Assembly (NCBI RefSeq): GCF_021730395.1
Contig: NW_026463372.1
Span: 1 to 64,000, forward strand
Length of the DNA: 64,000 nt
Direction: 5' to 3'
Source of the DNA: Mercenaria mercenaria
Taxonomy: Eukaryota; Mollusca; Bivalvia; Venerida; Veneridae
Made by a program: the position numbers and the translations under genes. Below the pieces are notes generated by a model. That model made no database searches, had not been told where the DNA came from, and worked only from the letters and a program-made list of their open reading frames with translations. Shown here piece by piece: positions 46,437 through 57,890 of the stretch (position 1 is the first letter of the stretch; each line of letters begins with the position of its first letter).

Positions 46437-46620
46437 ATGGTTAAGGTTGCTGACTTCAAATTCATTGTCCTACACTGTTGTGGGTTTGAGCTTCACTCGG
46501 GGCATTAAATTCTTCATGTGAGGAAGCTATTCAGCTGGCGTACGGAAAGTTGGTGGTTCTACCAAGGTGCCTGCCCATGATGAAATAATGATAGAGGGGC
46601 ACCTTCCTCCAACATCAAAG
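46437..46620 (+). mobile_element. Degenerate V-SINE/RUDI-like copy
   Basis: ATGGTTAAGGTTGCTGACTT, GGGTTTGAGCTTCACTCGGGG and TTCTTCATGTGAGGAAGC parallel the SINE at 41755 with many differences. The 5' box A edge and the 3' end are missing, so it is an old, truncated copy just beyond the RTRAF 3' end. Confidence 0.65.
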
Positions 46621-46621
46621 C

Positions 46622-46947
46622 TCCCCATCCCCACCCCACAGGGGCAGACATACTGTTTTTGCCCTGTCCGTCCGTCTCTCACACTTCATTTTCGATCAAT
46701 AACTTGAGGTCACAGGGGCCTGAACATGGAAAACTGTTTCCGATCAATAACTTGAGAACCACTTGACCCAGAACGTTTAAACTTCATGGGATGATTTGAT
46801 ATGCTGACTAGATGATCCCTATTGCATTTCATTCACTAAGCCAACCATCAGTGTCTCTTTGACTTTTCTCCTGTCCCCTATTGACCGCTTGCCTATTACT
46901 ACTATGCATTGGGGATACATGTGCTTTTCTACAAAAGCATCTTCTAG
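46622..46947 (+). mobile_element. Family H short copy
   Basis: CAGACATACTGTTTTTGCCC and CTGTCCGTCCGTCTC open the copy. Two short units (GATCAATAACTTGAGAACC) follow, and it ends TGTGCTTTTCTACAAAAGCA plus TCTTCTAG at 46947. It has the same termini as the longer family H copy at 52595-53990 but a contracted array. Confidence 0.65.
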
Positions 46948-47904
46948 TCGTCTTTGTTTTGAAAGAAAGAATATGTGTCCAAACCCTTCAACTGTGGTTG
47001 TCGAAAGAAGTAAACTGATGCTAGAGATTTACACCAAAGACAAGGGTTGTCATTCTTTGCAAACACAGGTACAATAAAAATCTCAAATTTTGCTTGTTAA
47101 TAAAAAAAAATATTTGATAAAAGTCACATTTGTAAATTAATTTTTGTTATTTGAAGGACTTGAAAATCAATTTCTAGACTTTATTTAATGTGTTTCCTAC
47201 CTTTTAAAATTTGATTTTCTGTCTCTAAGAACTAGGATAAACACTACCAGTAATTGTCTTTTTCTACAGTAACTTTCCATTTTACATGTAATTTTTAGCC
47301 TTACTTTTGCCTACCAGCTATATGCTACCTTAAGTAAAAAAAAAATATCTGCATATTTTATATGCTATTAAGTGTGTAAAAAAGTTTCATATTTTACTTG
47401 CAAAAATGTTTGAGAAAGGTTGATTTGAATTTTGTGAATTATCTAATACTGGAATGTTCTAAGCATATTTAATAAGTATGTATTTTAAATGAATGGCTGT
47501 TATTGGATAAAAGTGCTATTTTGTTATAATTATATTTATGATATAATATATTGAATGCCTGTGAAAGACAGTAACATTTTCACTTTTGGTTGTGTTTTTG
47601 CTGAATGAGCATTATGAAGTAAAACTGGATGTTGAATATATGAAAAATCATTTCCGTATACTCGTGTATCTGAAGCTGAAATTATGACAACTGAAATCTT
47701 AGATACAGTAATTTTTGTTTAAATAATCATTGACTTTGTCAATACTATTGCTGCATTCACTGATACATGTAATGGTTATTAAAGTATGACTTACCAAAAA
47801 TGACGAACCTTATATATAATGTATATAATGCTAATGAATTTCCATGACTAAATAAACATGAAAAACCTTTTCGTTGATTCAAGTAGTTTTCTGCCATATT
47901 GTTT
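46948..47904. other. AT-rich DNA downstream of RTRAF
   Basis: No gene, tandem array or terminal inverted repeat recognised. Confidence 0.35.
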
Positions 47905-48556
47905 TTTCCCCCTTCCCAAAAGCGGGATTTGGGTTTAGCAGTGCAGTCTGTCCCACAGTCCGTCACGCCCTTTTTGTCAAAACGATAACTTTAAAATTGC
48001 AGATGGTATTTTTTATTGAAATTTTACATAACGATAGATGACAATGAGAGGTATTGCAGAGCAAAACAAACAGCACTTTATTGAATAATTTTCAAATTAT
48101 CTCCCTTTTTAACTTGATTGAAAAATAAGGAAAGCTGCTGACTGCTAACCCAGGCATTGCTGTCTCCGTTGCTTATAGGTTAAAGTTTTCATGACAAGCT
48201 TCGTAGTTTCACTATATCGTCTTAAGTTAGTAACTGCCTCTGTTGATATAAAACTTCACATGATGGTTAGTCGTGGTAATAGGCAGACATCTGATAGTTA
48301 AGGTTCAGGTATTCTAAAGGTTCAGGTCACCGGGGTCAAATATTGTAATAGTGCTAGTTTAAATTTTATAGCAATCTTATCAATTTCACTATATCATCTA
48401 AACTACTGCCTCTACAATCATCAAAACATCGCATATGGATTAATCTTAGTAAGGGGTGGTCATCTTTTGGTTTAGGGCCAGGTATCTCAAATATCAGATT
48501 CTGTAATAGAGTTGGTAATAACTTTTATGGCATGTTTCATAACATTATAACAAGAG
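47905..48556 (+). repeat. Degenerate tandem-core relic (family P)
   Basis: GCAGTCTGTCCCACAGTCCGTC resembles the 5' microsatellite of the other families. Two weakly similar units of about 190 bp follow (AGTTTCACTATATCGTCTTA near 48206 and CAATTTCACTATATCATCTA near 48389). The right end ACATTATAACAAGAG is uncertain. An old, decayed copy. Confidence 0.4.
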
Positions 48557-48918
48557 ATAACAAATAAAACGGAAAAGACATGTTGTAAACAATAGGCTAC
48601 GTATTAATACATTTGTAGGTCTTGGAGAACATCTTATTGTAAACTTCTTTTATATGTATCAAATCTAGCTATATGCTCAAACTAAATATTGATCACTCCT
48701 TTGTTTGCAAACGCTACAACAATCACACAATGTCAATCATAAACAATCGTGTAACTTTTAAAGAAGATAATCATTTGAGATATAAAACTGATCTGACTTC
48801 TCTTGACATAGGTTACGTCTGACAGCCGCTTGCTTTGTCTACAGGTATCGCAAGTTGCAGGTCTATAGTGAAAGTTGTCAAATGTCCGCAACAAGTGCAT
48901 AAAATAAAGTGTATTTTT

Positions 48919-48960
48919 AGCTCGACTATTCATAGAATAGTGAGCTATTGCACTCGCCCA

Positions 48961-48996
<36 letters not shown>

Positions 48997-49901
48997 TGCG
49001 TCCGCGTCCGCGTCCCGATTTTGGTTAAGGTTTTGTATGTAAGCTGGTATCTCAGTAACCACTTGTGGGAATGGATTGAAACTTCACACACTTATTCACT
49101 GTGACAAACTGACTTACATTGCACAGGTTCCATAACTCTATTTTGCTTTTTTACAAAATTATGCCCCTTTTTCGACTTAGAAATTTTTGGTTAAGGTTTT
49201 GTATGTAAGCTGGTAACTCAGTAACCACTTGTGGGAATGGATTGAAACTTCACACACTTATTCACTGTGATGAACTGATCTACATTGCACAGGTTCCATA
49301 ACTCTATTTTGCTTTTATACAAAATTATGCCCCTTTTTCGACTTAGAAATTTTTGGTTAAGGTTTTGTATGTAAGCTGGTATCTCAGTACTTACTAATGG
49401 GAATGGATTGAAACTTCACATACTTGTTCACTATCATGATCTGACATGCACTAAGCAAGTCCCATAACTCTACTCTCTTTTTTTTCAAAATTATGCCCCT
49501 TTTTCGACTTAGCAGTTTTTGGTTAAATTTTTGTATGTAATCTGATATCTCAGTATCCACTAATTGGAATGGATTGAAACTTCACACACTTGTTCACTGT
49601 CATGATCTAACATGCACTGTGAAGGTCCCATAACTCTACTTGGCATTTTTACAAAATTATGCCCCTTTGACTTAGCAGTTTTTTGTTAAGTTTTTGTATG
49701 TAAGCTGGTATCTCAGTATCCACAAATTGGAAAGGATTGAAACTTCACACACTTGTTCACTGTCATGATATGACATGCAGTACAGAGGTTCAATATCCTA
49801 CTTTGCATTTTACAAAGTTATGCCCCTTTTTCAACTTTTGTATTCATTCAATTGACAAGGCTGTTGAATAGTCGAGCGTTGCTGTCCTCCGACAGCTCTT
49901 G
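48919..49901 (+). mobile_element. Family E tandem-core element, first of two duplicated copies
   Basis: 5' hairpin AGCTCGACTATTCATAGAAT / AGTGAGCT, (GTCGGC)n then GTCCGC repeats (48963-49015), and about five 166-bp units (GGAATGGATTGAAACTTCAC at intervals of 166). It ends with hairpin GCTGTCCTCCGACAGC plus TCTTG at 49901, then TTTT. The Asp-Ala repeat frame on the minus strand is a by-product of (GTCGGC)n. Confidence 0.85.
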
Positions 49902-50416
49902 TTTTAGATGAATTTACTAAATTGGCTCTTCTTTAATAATTATCTAATATGTTATATGTACACAAACTACCTTTTAACTACATAACATGATCATGTAAGT
50001 TTCGATTAGGAACAAGTATAAATTCCATGCTAGGTATCCCTGTTGAACTATTGATACAAGTTTATACTGTTTAGATACGTTAATACACAACAAAATAGCT
50101 AGTACAATTTGCATTGCAGACTCTACAATGTTGTGGACACTACAGCGTTGCAGGCTTTCTCAATTAAATAATTATTCATTTTTTAGAACTGTATAAAAAT
50201 AATTTTGTTGTTGGAAATTATGTTGATATCCCATTGCAGAAAAGCAATGACTTCTGTTTCTTAAGCTTATGTCTTGTAGTTCAAGCACTCATTGTTGCAG
50301 ACACTACATATCTTGGACCCTCTCTGTGACCAAAAAAGACATGAGAAGTTTCATTGATAAACGTTCTTGCATTGAATCATTACTTTTCCTAATGAAACAC
50401 AATTTGAAATTTAATT
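49902..50416. other. Spacer between family E and family H, duplicated at 52079-52594
   Basis: AT-rich sequence with no recognisable gene. Its exact repetition 2178 bp downstream is explained by the tandem duplication. Confidence 0.5.
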
Positions 50417-51116
50417 ATGTCTCCCCTAGGAGACATATTGTTTTTGCCCTGTCCGTCCGTCCGTCACACTTCATTTCCGAGCAATAACTGGAGAACCATT
50501 TGACCTAGAACCTTCAAACTTCATAGGTTTGTAGGGCTGCTGGAGTAGACGACCCCTATTGTTTTTGGGGTCACTCCGTCAAAGGTCAAGGTCACAGGGG
50601 CCTGAACATTGAAAACCATTTCCGATCAATAACTAGAGAACCACTTGACCCAGAATGTTGAAACTTCATAGGATGACTGGCCATGAAGAGTAGAAGACCC
50701 CTATTGATTTTGGGGTCACTCCATCAAAGGTCAAGGTCACAGGGGCCTGAACATTGAAAACCATTTCCGATCATTAACTAGAGAACCACTTGACCCAGAA
50801 TGTTGAAACTTCATAGGATGATTGTACATGAAGAGTAGATGACCCCTATTGATTTTGGGGTCACTCCGTCAAAGGTCAAGGTCACAGGGGCCTGAACATT
50901 GAAAACCATTTCCGGTCAGTAACTTGAGAACCACTTGACCAAGAATGTTGAAACTTAATAGGATGATTGATCATGCAGAGTAGATGACCCCTAACGATTC
51001 TGGGGTCACTCCGTGAAAGTTCAAGGTCACAGGGGCCTGAACATTGAAAACCATTTCCGGTCAGTAACTTGAGAACCACTTGACCCAGAGTGATGAAACT
51101 TCATAGGATGATTGGT
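50417..51116 (+). mobile_element. Family H tandem-core element, copy 1, cut off by the duplication junction
   Basis: 5' hairpin ATGTCTCCCCTAGGAGACAT, TTTTTGCCCTGTCCGTCCGT, then 145-bp units (GAACATTGAAAACC at 50604, 50749, 50894). It stops at the duplication breakpoint without its 3' end. Confidence 0.82.
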
Positions 51117-52078
51117 ATTCATAGAATAGTGAGCTATTGCACTCGCCCATGCGTCGGCGTCGGCGTCGGCGTCTGCGTCCGCGTCCGCGTCCCGATTTTG
51201 GTTAAGGTTTTGTATGTAAGCTGGTATCTCAGTAACCACTTGTGGGAATGGATTGAAACTTCACACACTTATTCACTGTGACAAACTGACTTACATTGCA
51301 CAGGTTCCATAACTCTATTTTGCTTTTTTACAAAATTATGCCCCTTTTTCGACTTAGAAATTTTTGGTTAAGGTTTTGTATGTAAGCTGGTAACTCAGTA
51401 ACCACTTGTGGGAATGGATTGAAACTTCACACACTTATTCACTGTGATGAACTGATCTACATTGCACAGGTTCCATAACTCTATTTTGCTTTTATACAAA
51501 ATTATGCCCCTTTTTCGACTTAGAAATTTTTGGTTAAGGTTTTGTATGTAAGCTGGTATCTCAGTACTTACTGATGGGAATGGATTGAAACTTCACATAC
51601 TTGTTCACTATCATGATCTGACATGCACTAAGCAAGTCCCATAACTCTACTCTCTTTTTTTTCAAAATTATGCCCCTTTTTCGACTTAGCAGTTTTTGGT
51701 TAAATTTTTGTATGTAATCTGATATCTCAGTATCCACTAATTGGAATGGATTGAAACTTCACACACTTGTTCACTGTCATGATCTAACATGCACTGTGAA
51801 GGTCCCATAACTCTACTTGGCATTTTTACAAAATTATGCCCCTTTGACTTAGCAGTTTTTTGTTAAGTTTTTGTATGTAAGCTGGTATCTCAGTATCCAC
51901 AAATTGGAAAGGATTGAAACTTCACACACTTGTTCACTGTCATGATATGACATGCAGTACAGAGGTTCAATATCCTACTTTGCATTTTACAAAGTTATGC
52001 CCCTTTTTCAACTTTTGTATTCATTCAATTGACAAGGCTGTTGAATAGTCGAGCGTTGCTGTCCTCCGACAGCTCTTG
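51117..52078 (+). mobile_element. Family E element, second duplicated copy lacking its first bases
   Basis: Identical in layout to 48928-49901. It lacks the TAGCTCGACT start because the duplication breakpoint lies inside the 5' hairpin. It keeps the 3' hairpin and TCTTG at 52078. Confidence 0.85.
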
Positions 52079-52594
52079 TTTTAGATGAATTTACTAAATT
52101 GGCTCTTCTTTAATAATTATCTAATATGTTATATGTACACAAACTACCTTTTAACTACATAACATGATCATGTAAGTTTCGATTAGGAACAAGTATAAAT
52201 TCCATGCTAGGTATCCCTGTTGAACTATTGATACAAGTTTATACTGTTTAGATACGTTAATACACAACAAAATAGCTAGTACAATTTGCATTGCAGACTC
52301 TACAATGTTGTGGACACTACAGCGTTGCAGGCTTTCTCAATTAAATAATTATTCATTTTTTTAGAACTGTATAAAAATAATTTTGTTGTTGGAAATTATG
52401 TTGATATCCCATTGCAGAAAAGCAATGACTTCTGTTTCTTAAGCTTATGTCTTGTAGTTCAAGCACTCATTGTTGCAGACACTACATATCTTGGACCCTC
52501 TCTGTGACCAAAAAAGACATGAGAAGTTTCATTGATAAACGTTCTTGCATTGAATCATTACTTTTCCTAATGAAACACAATTTGAAATTTAATT

Positions 52595-53990
52595 ATGTCT
52601 CCCCTAGGAGACATATTGTTTTTGCCCTGTCCGTCCGTCCGTCACACTTCATTTCCGAGCAATAACTGGAGAACCATTTGACCTAGAACCTTCAAACTTC
52701 ATAGGTTTGTAGGGCTGCTGGAGTAGACGACCCCTATTGTTTTTGGGGTCACTCCGTCAAAGGTCAAGGTCACAGGGGCCTGAACATTGAAAACCATTTC
52801 CGATCAATAACTAGAGAACCACTTGACCCAGAATGTTGAAACTTCATAGGATGACTGGCCATGAAGAGTAGAAGACCCCTATTGATTTTGGGGTCACTCC
52901 ATCAAAGGTCAAGGTCACAGGGGCCTGAACATTGAAAACCATTTCCGATCATTAACTAGAGAACCACTTGACCCAGAATGTTGAAACTTCATAGGATGAT
53001 TGTACATGAAGAGTAGATGACCCCTATTGATTTTGGGGTCACTCCGTCAAAGGTCAAGGTCACAGGGGCCTGAACATTGAAAACCATTTCCGGTCAGTAA
53101 CTTGAGAACCACTTGACCAAGAATGTTGAAACTTAATAGGATGATTGATCATGCAGAGTAGATGACCCCTAACGATTCTGGGGTCACTCCGTGAAAGTTC
53201 AAGGTCACAGGGGCCTGAACATTGAAAACCATTTCCGGTCAGTAACTTGAGAACCACTTGACCCAGAGTGATGAAACTTCATAGGATGATTGGTCATGCA
53301 GAGTAGATGACCCCTAACGATTTTAGGGTCACTCTGTTAAAGGTCAAGGCCACAGGAGCCTGAACATGGAAAACCATTTCCAATCAGTATCTTGAGAACC
53401 TCTCGACCCAGAATGTTGAAACTTCATAGGATGATTGTTCATGCAGAGTAAATGACCCCTATCGTTTTTCGGGTCACTCCGTTAAAGGTCAAGGTCACAG
53501 GGGCCTGAACATTGATAACCAGTTCCGATCAGTAACTTGAGAACCACTTGACCCAGAATGTTGAAACTTCATAGGATGATTGAACATGCAGAGTAGATGA
53601 CCCCTATTGATTTTGGGGTCAGTCTATTAAAAGTCAAGGTCACAGTGGCCTGTTCATGTAAAATCATTTTTTGGAAATAACTTGAGAACCACTTGACCTA
53701 CAATGTTGAAACTTAATAGGATGATTGGACATGCAGAGTAGATGACCCCTATTTATTTTGAGGTCACTTGATCAAAGGTCAAGGTCACAGGAGCCTGAAC
53801 AGTGACTTGAGAACCACTAGGCCAAGAGTGTTGAAATTTAGCGGGATGACTGGACATGCCAAGTAGATGATCCCTATTGCAGCCAACCATCAGTGTCTCT
53901 TTGACTTTCGCTCCTGACCCCTATTGACTTCTTGCCTATAGGACTTTGCATTGGGGGAGACATGTGCTTTTTTACAAAAGCATTTTCTAG
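52595..53990 (+). mobile_element. Family H tandem-core element, copy with intact 3' end
   Basis: 5' hairpin and GTCCGTCCGT as in copy 1, then about nine units of 145 bp (TTGAAACTTCATAGGATGAT, GACCCCTATTGATTTTGGGG, AAGGTCAAGGTCACAGGGGC). The last units are more diverged. The end is hairpin TGCTTTTTTACAAAAGCA plus TTTTCTAG at 53990, next to TTT. Confidence 0.85.
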
Positions 53991-54387
53991 TTTGAATTTA
54001 GAAATTAATATATGATTCATTATATCATATAAATTACACTGGCATTTATAAATATATAGTTGAAAAATCTGAAAAGTGTATAACATCTACTTATTACTGG
54101 TGAACAATCGCTAACTTATAACTAGGAGGCACATTGGCAGGAAACATCTGTCAACAGATAGTGCTTATGTGCAAAGTTACAATAGACCAAACAATAAAAG
54201 TTAATAACAAGGCAATTGCTTTGCTCTTAATGGCATTCGGTCTTGTTTCGATCAGACTTGTTGAAATAAAAAGTACTTTCAAGTCAACTAAATGAATTTT
54301 TGTGCAACAGCGTAACAGTGAAAAGCGCCATTTTTGACACCTCATTTTTATCCCTTCAAACAGATTTGTTATTTTTATTTATACCTA
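53991..54387. other. AT-rich intergenic DNA
   Basis: No gene or element recognised before the Tc1-like terminus at 54388. Confidence 0.35.
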
Positions 54388-54425
54388 CACTGACAAGAAA
54401 AAGAAACGCCTCATTCAAACTCATT

Positions 54426-54890
54426 ATGTCCCCACACATTTTTGTGGGGGCGTAAAGCGCTGCTGCTGTCCGTACATCTGTCTGTGCGTCCGTCTGTACC
54501 TACATCTGTACATCCCGAAACCTTGTGTGTCCAACTTCTCCCACACTATTAACCCGATTTGCTTCAAACTTCCACAGATGAACAAGTTTGATGAGCAGAT
54601 GATCTCAAAGGAAGGATGTTTTTCTGTGACCATTTTACTGCAGTTATGGCCCTTTGATAGTTTTGTTATAAAGAAAATAGAGAAAAATCTTGTATGTCCA
54701 ACTCCTCCCACAGTTTGCCTGATTTGCTTCAAACTTTCACTGATGAATAAGCTTGATGTGCAGATGACCATAAAGGAAGGATTTTTTTCTGTGAATATTT
54801 TTACTGCAGTTAAGGCCCTTTGATAGTTTTTGCTATGTAGAGGATGGCACAGCTCGTGGGAGCATCTGTGTCCTATGGACACAATTCTAG
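54426..54890 (+). mobile_element. Family G short element nested in the Tc1-like transposon
   Basis: 5' hairpin TATGTCCCCACACATTTTTG / TGGGGGCGTA, then GTCCGTACATCTGTCTGTGC and GTCCGTCTG. Two units of about 180 bp (TGATTTGCTTCAAACTT, AAAGGAAGGATTTTTTTCTG) follow. It ends with hairpin TGTGTCCTATGGACACA plus ATTCTAG at 54890. It sits 38 bp inside the left Tc1 terminus. Open frames of up to 174 codons on the minus strand are by-products. Confidence 0.75.
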
Positions 54891-55496
54891 TTGTACAATA
54901 TATTGTTAACCCTGATTCAAAATTAGAAAATAGCAATTCCATTTGCAAATCTGATTATTTAAAATGTTTGATGGTTTATTACGGACAGCATTTCATGGTC
55001 GCATTAATGCATCAAAACTTTCATTTCAATAGACTGGTCAAAAGAATTTCTTTGATACAGTCAGTAGCGCATGCGGCCACCTCTACTGGCAACCACAGCA
55101 ACAAGAAGCACCAGTTACGTAGCAGATATCGTGGGATTCTGGTCCACTCCTGGTGGAGCGATGCTATCAGTTCCTGGACGTTGGCAAGCTGCGGTTGACG
55201 TTGACAACCGCCGCCCAAAGTAATCCCAGGCGACTGTTCAATCGGATTGCAGTCCAGAGAGCATCCCGGTCAAGGCAAAACGTCAATGTCACTCGTCTGT
55301 AAAACGTACCTGGTGACACGTGCAATGTGAGGTCATGCGTTGTCATGCTGAAAGACCAACCCTTGACGTTGACGGAATATAGGAACAACCACAGGACATA
55401 ATATCTGGCCGATGTAACGCCTGGCTGTGAGATTACCTTGGCACACAATGAGTTGGGATTTAAACCTATGGCTGATGGCTGCCCAGACCATAATTC

Positions 55497-55497
<1 letters not shown>

Positions 55498-55535
<38 letters not shown>
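55498..55535. repeat. Homopolymer of 38 C inside the transposase region
   Basis: On the minus (coding) strand this is G38, placed where Tc1 transposases have a glycine-rich GGGS stretch before VMVW. It probably arose by slippage from a glycine codon cluster. Length in an assembly is unreliable. Confidence 0.85.
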
Positions 55536-55789
55536 ACCCACCGACCGTAAGGATTGTACTGCAGAACGCAATTGTTAGCGTAGCGTTCACTACGCTGTTT
55601 GTAGAAAAGGTCCGTCGGCGTTCCTAAAGTTAAAACATGACTCATCATTCTGCCATGGTTGCAGGCCCAATTTAGACGTTGGTGACGGTGACGTAGCATT
55701 ATAACTAGACCGCGGTAGGGCCTGCGGCAGATAATTTTCCATTCTTTTAGCCGATTTCTCACTGTATCTCGACTTGTAGACAGTCAATT

Positions 55790-57890
55790 ATCATCAAAAA
55801 ACAGAAATGTGGACAATTTTTGAAAAAATCTGTTGAAGTTTTCTTTTTGCTTAAATCAGTTATTTTTTCATTTAATTTCATCAGATTAATCCTTGTTGCT
55901 ACCCATTTCAACATTAAAAAAATTGCAAATACTGGAAACAATATTATACATACCAACTTCGTGATGTGAACTACGTTATATAGTTAGTGGATACATTCAT
56001 TATACCTGTATGACAACTAGAATAACATTAAATATACAATTCTTTTTTCAAACATTTTACTGAAACAATAAAAAAACTGTTTAACAGAACATATTTACCA
56101 TGGACATACATTTTTGTCAGATTTTTGCATTTTAAAATGAGTGTTTAAAAAAATCTCTGTTTTACACCATTTTCTGAATATCTTATTTTGAAGTTTAACT
56201 GTGGACGGCAAAATAATGTTTCAATACAGAACAATACATTTAATTACAGGTATTTTGACTTCACTTTATAAATAATCCAAGATAGGAATTTAGAAGAAGC
56301 AAAATCTGCAATACACGCTGGGACAAAAACTATTGGTGTTTGGTAACGTAGTTCACCATTCTATAGTTTGCAGACTATAAATGTGTGACTTCTATTATGT
56401 TTCGTTGCCATTAATGTTACATAGTTTTTCATAACTAAAGCCAAATACTTCCTTGACAATTTTATATTGCAGTACTGCAACAGTAATTTTATACATCTTA
56501 TATTTTCACAAAATTCCTATTTTACAGTATTTTAAGAAAATGGATTATGAAATTTGTGAATTCACTTAATTGGACTAGCTGTGATGTAAAGAATCCAAAA
56601 TAGACATATAGTCACCACAGTTCACGAATATTGACTAGGGATCTCAATAAAAGCAGTAGGATTGTAAGGGGGCATAGCTAATGCTGACTAGTGGTAAATC
56701 ATATAACTAGTAAGAAGTGTAACCAACATTTATGTATAAGGAATTCAGTTGAGAGTGTTTTGATCAATTATACGCTAAGTGTTACTTTACGCCTAATATT
56801 ACAAATAAAAGTAGTCACAGTTAACGTAAAGAAATGTGACTAGATGTAACTTAATTAAAAGAACATATAGCTAATGCCGACTAGTACATGTATTTGGTAA
56901 CGTAGTTCACAAAACTTTGAAACAACAATGCAACGCCATTTTCTGAAATGATAAAAACAGTTCTGATCACAAATAAATTTATGTGAACTACGTTACCATT
57001 TTGTGAACTACGTTACCATCTCCAGCTTGCTTTCCATGTATTATACCTATGTTTGCATATAATGTAGCAGTAACACACCACAGAGTCATCATATTACCAC
57101 CAGAAAATGTAGAAAATTAATATATATCAGTTGGTTAACTTACTTGATCTGTTACTAAACGATGACTCTGATTGTTTGTGTTACTTTTATTTGATGAAAT
57201 CACACATGGGACGCACCATCTTTGTTTACACAGAACGCCGTGAAATCAGTGCCTATGTGTATTACTCTCCAAGAAAGTAGTCATAGGATTAAATGTTAGA
57301 CATTTTGCTGTTTTGATAGTAACGTAGTTCACAAAAATAGGTTAAGTCTGTCTGACTTAAGAAACATGGTGCACAGTAAAACTTTTTTGCTTTAATATGA
57401 TACTGTTCACTTAATATGTATGTAGTGAGAAATAGGCATACCTCTGTTTTATTGCATATAGCAGTAATGTATAGTGACGTAGTTCACACAATAATGTAAA
57501 AATAATGGGATATCGACAAATTTTATCAACCACATGAACGAGATAACTTCATACTGTACCTTTTCTATGTTTTCACTGTCTTCGAGACTGATCATAGTAC
57601 ATATCTACTAGTATACAAGCATAAATTTTAAATGTTCAGCTCAAAATGGTAACGTAGTTCACAGGGATTTCTGTGACAAGACAATATTGCTAAAATGTTT
57701 TTTTATGTTCTTAAACTGCTCAAATAATTTTGCTATGTTGTCTTTGTACATGTCACCTATACAATGACATGCAAAAACTGCATACAAAAAGCACCTTTCT
57801 GGCAGAGTTTGTACTCCAAAGTAAGCTACCCAGAGTTGTGACAGGGTATTTTTGCCAATTTCGGACCCTAATACGTACCATAATATTATG
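55790..57890. mobile_element. Insertion with repeated GTGAACTACGTTA motif, splitting the Tc1-like transposon
   Basis: A segment of about 2.1 kb separates the N-terminal and catalytic parts of the transposase. Its core (55966-57662) begins with GTGAACTACGTTA and ends with the inverse TAACGTAGTTCAC. The same 13-mer recurs at 56344, 56898, 56983, 57003, 57320 and (one mismatch) 57475 in both orientations. The rest is AT-rich and non-coding. The outer limits are set by where transposase similarity stops and are uncertain by a few hundred bases. Confidence 0.6.

Larger units (their letters stand above)
48928..53294 (+). repeat. 2.18-kb recent direct tandem duplication
   Basis: Copy 1 is 48928-51116 and copy 2 is 51117-53294. 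The differences I found are a 12-bp contraction of (GTCGGC)n, one A/G difference (near 49396 versus 51573) and one extra T in a T-run (near 50181 versus 52358). Each copy holds most of a family E element, about 515 bp of single-copy-looking DNA and the start of a family H array. The junction at 51116/51117 joins a family H unit (GATGATTGGT) to the fifth base region of the family E hairpin (ATTCATAGAATAG). Confidence 0.92.

Noticed and set aside
48733-49062. Frame with an Asp-Ala repeat
   Set aside because: Produced by (GTCGGC)n in the 5' part of the family E element.
54424-54948. 174-codon minus-strand frame
   Set aside because: It covers the family G element, including its hairpin and units; no protein-family similarity.
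55333-55590. Glycine-rich frame around 55.4-55.6 kb
   Set aside because: Glycines come from the C38/G38 homopolymer inside a decayed Tc1-like transposase.
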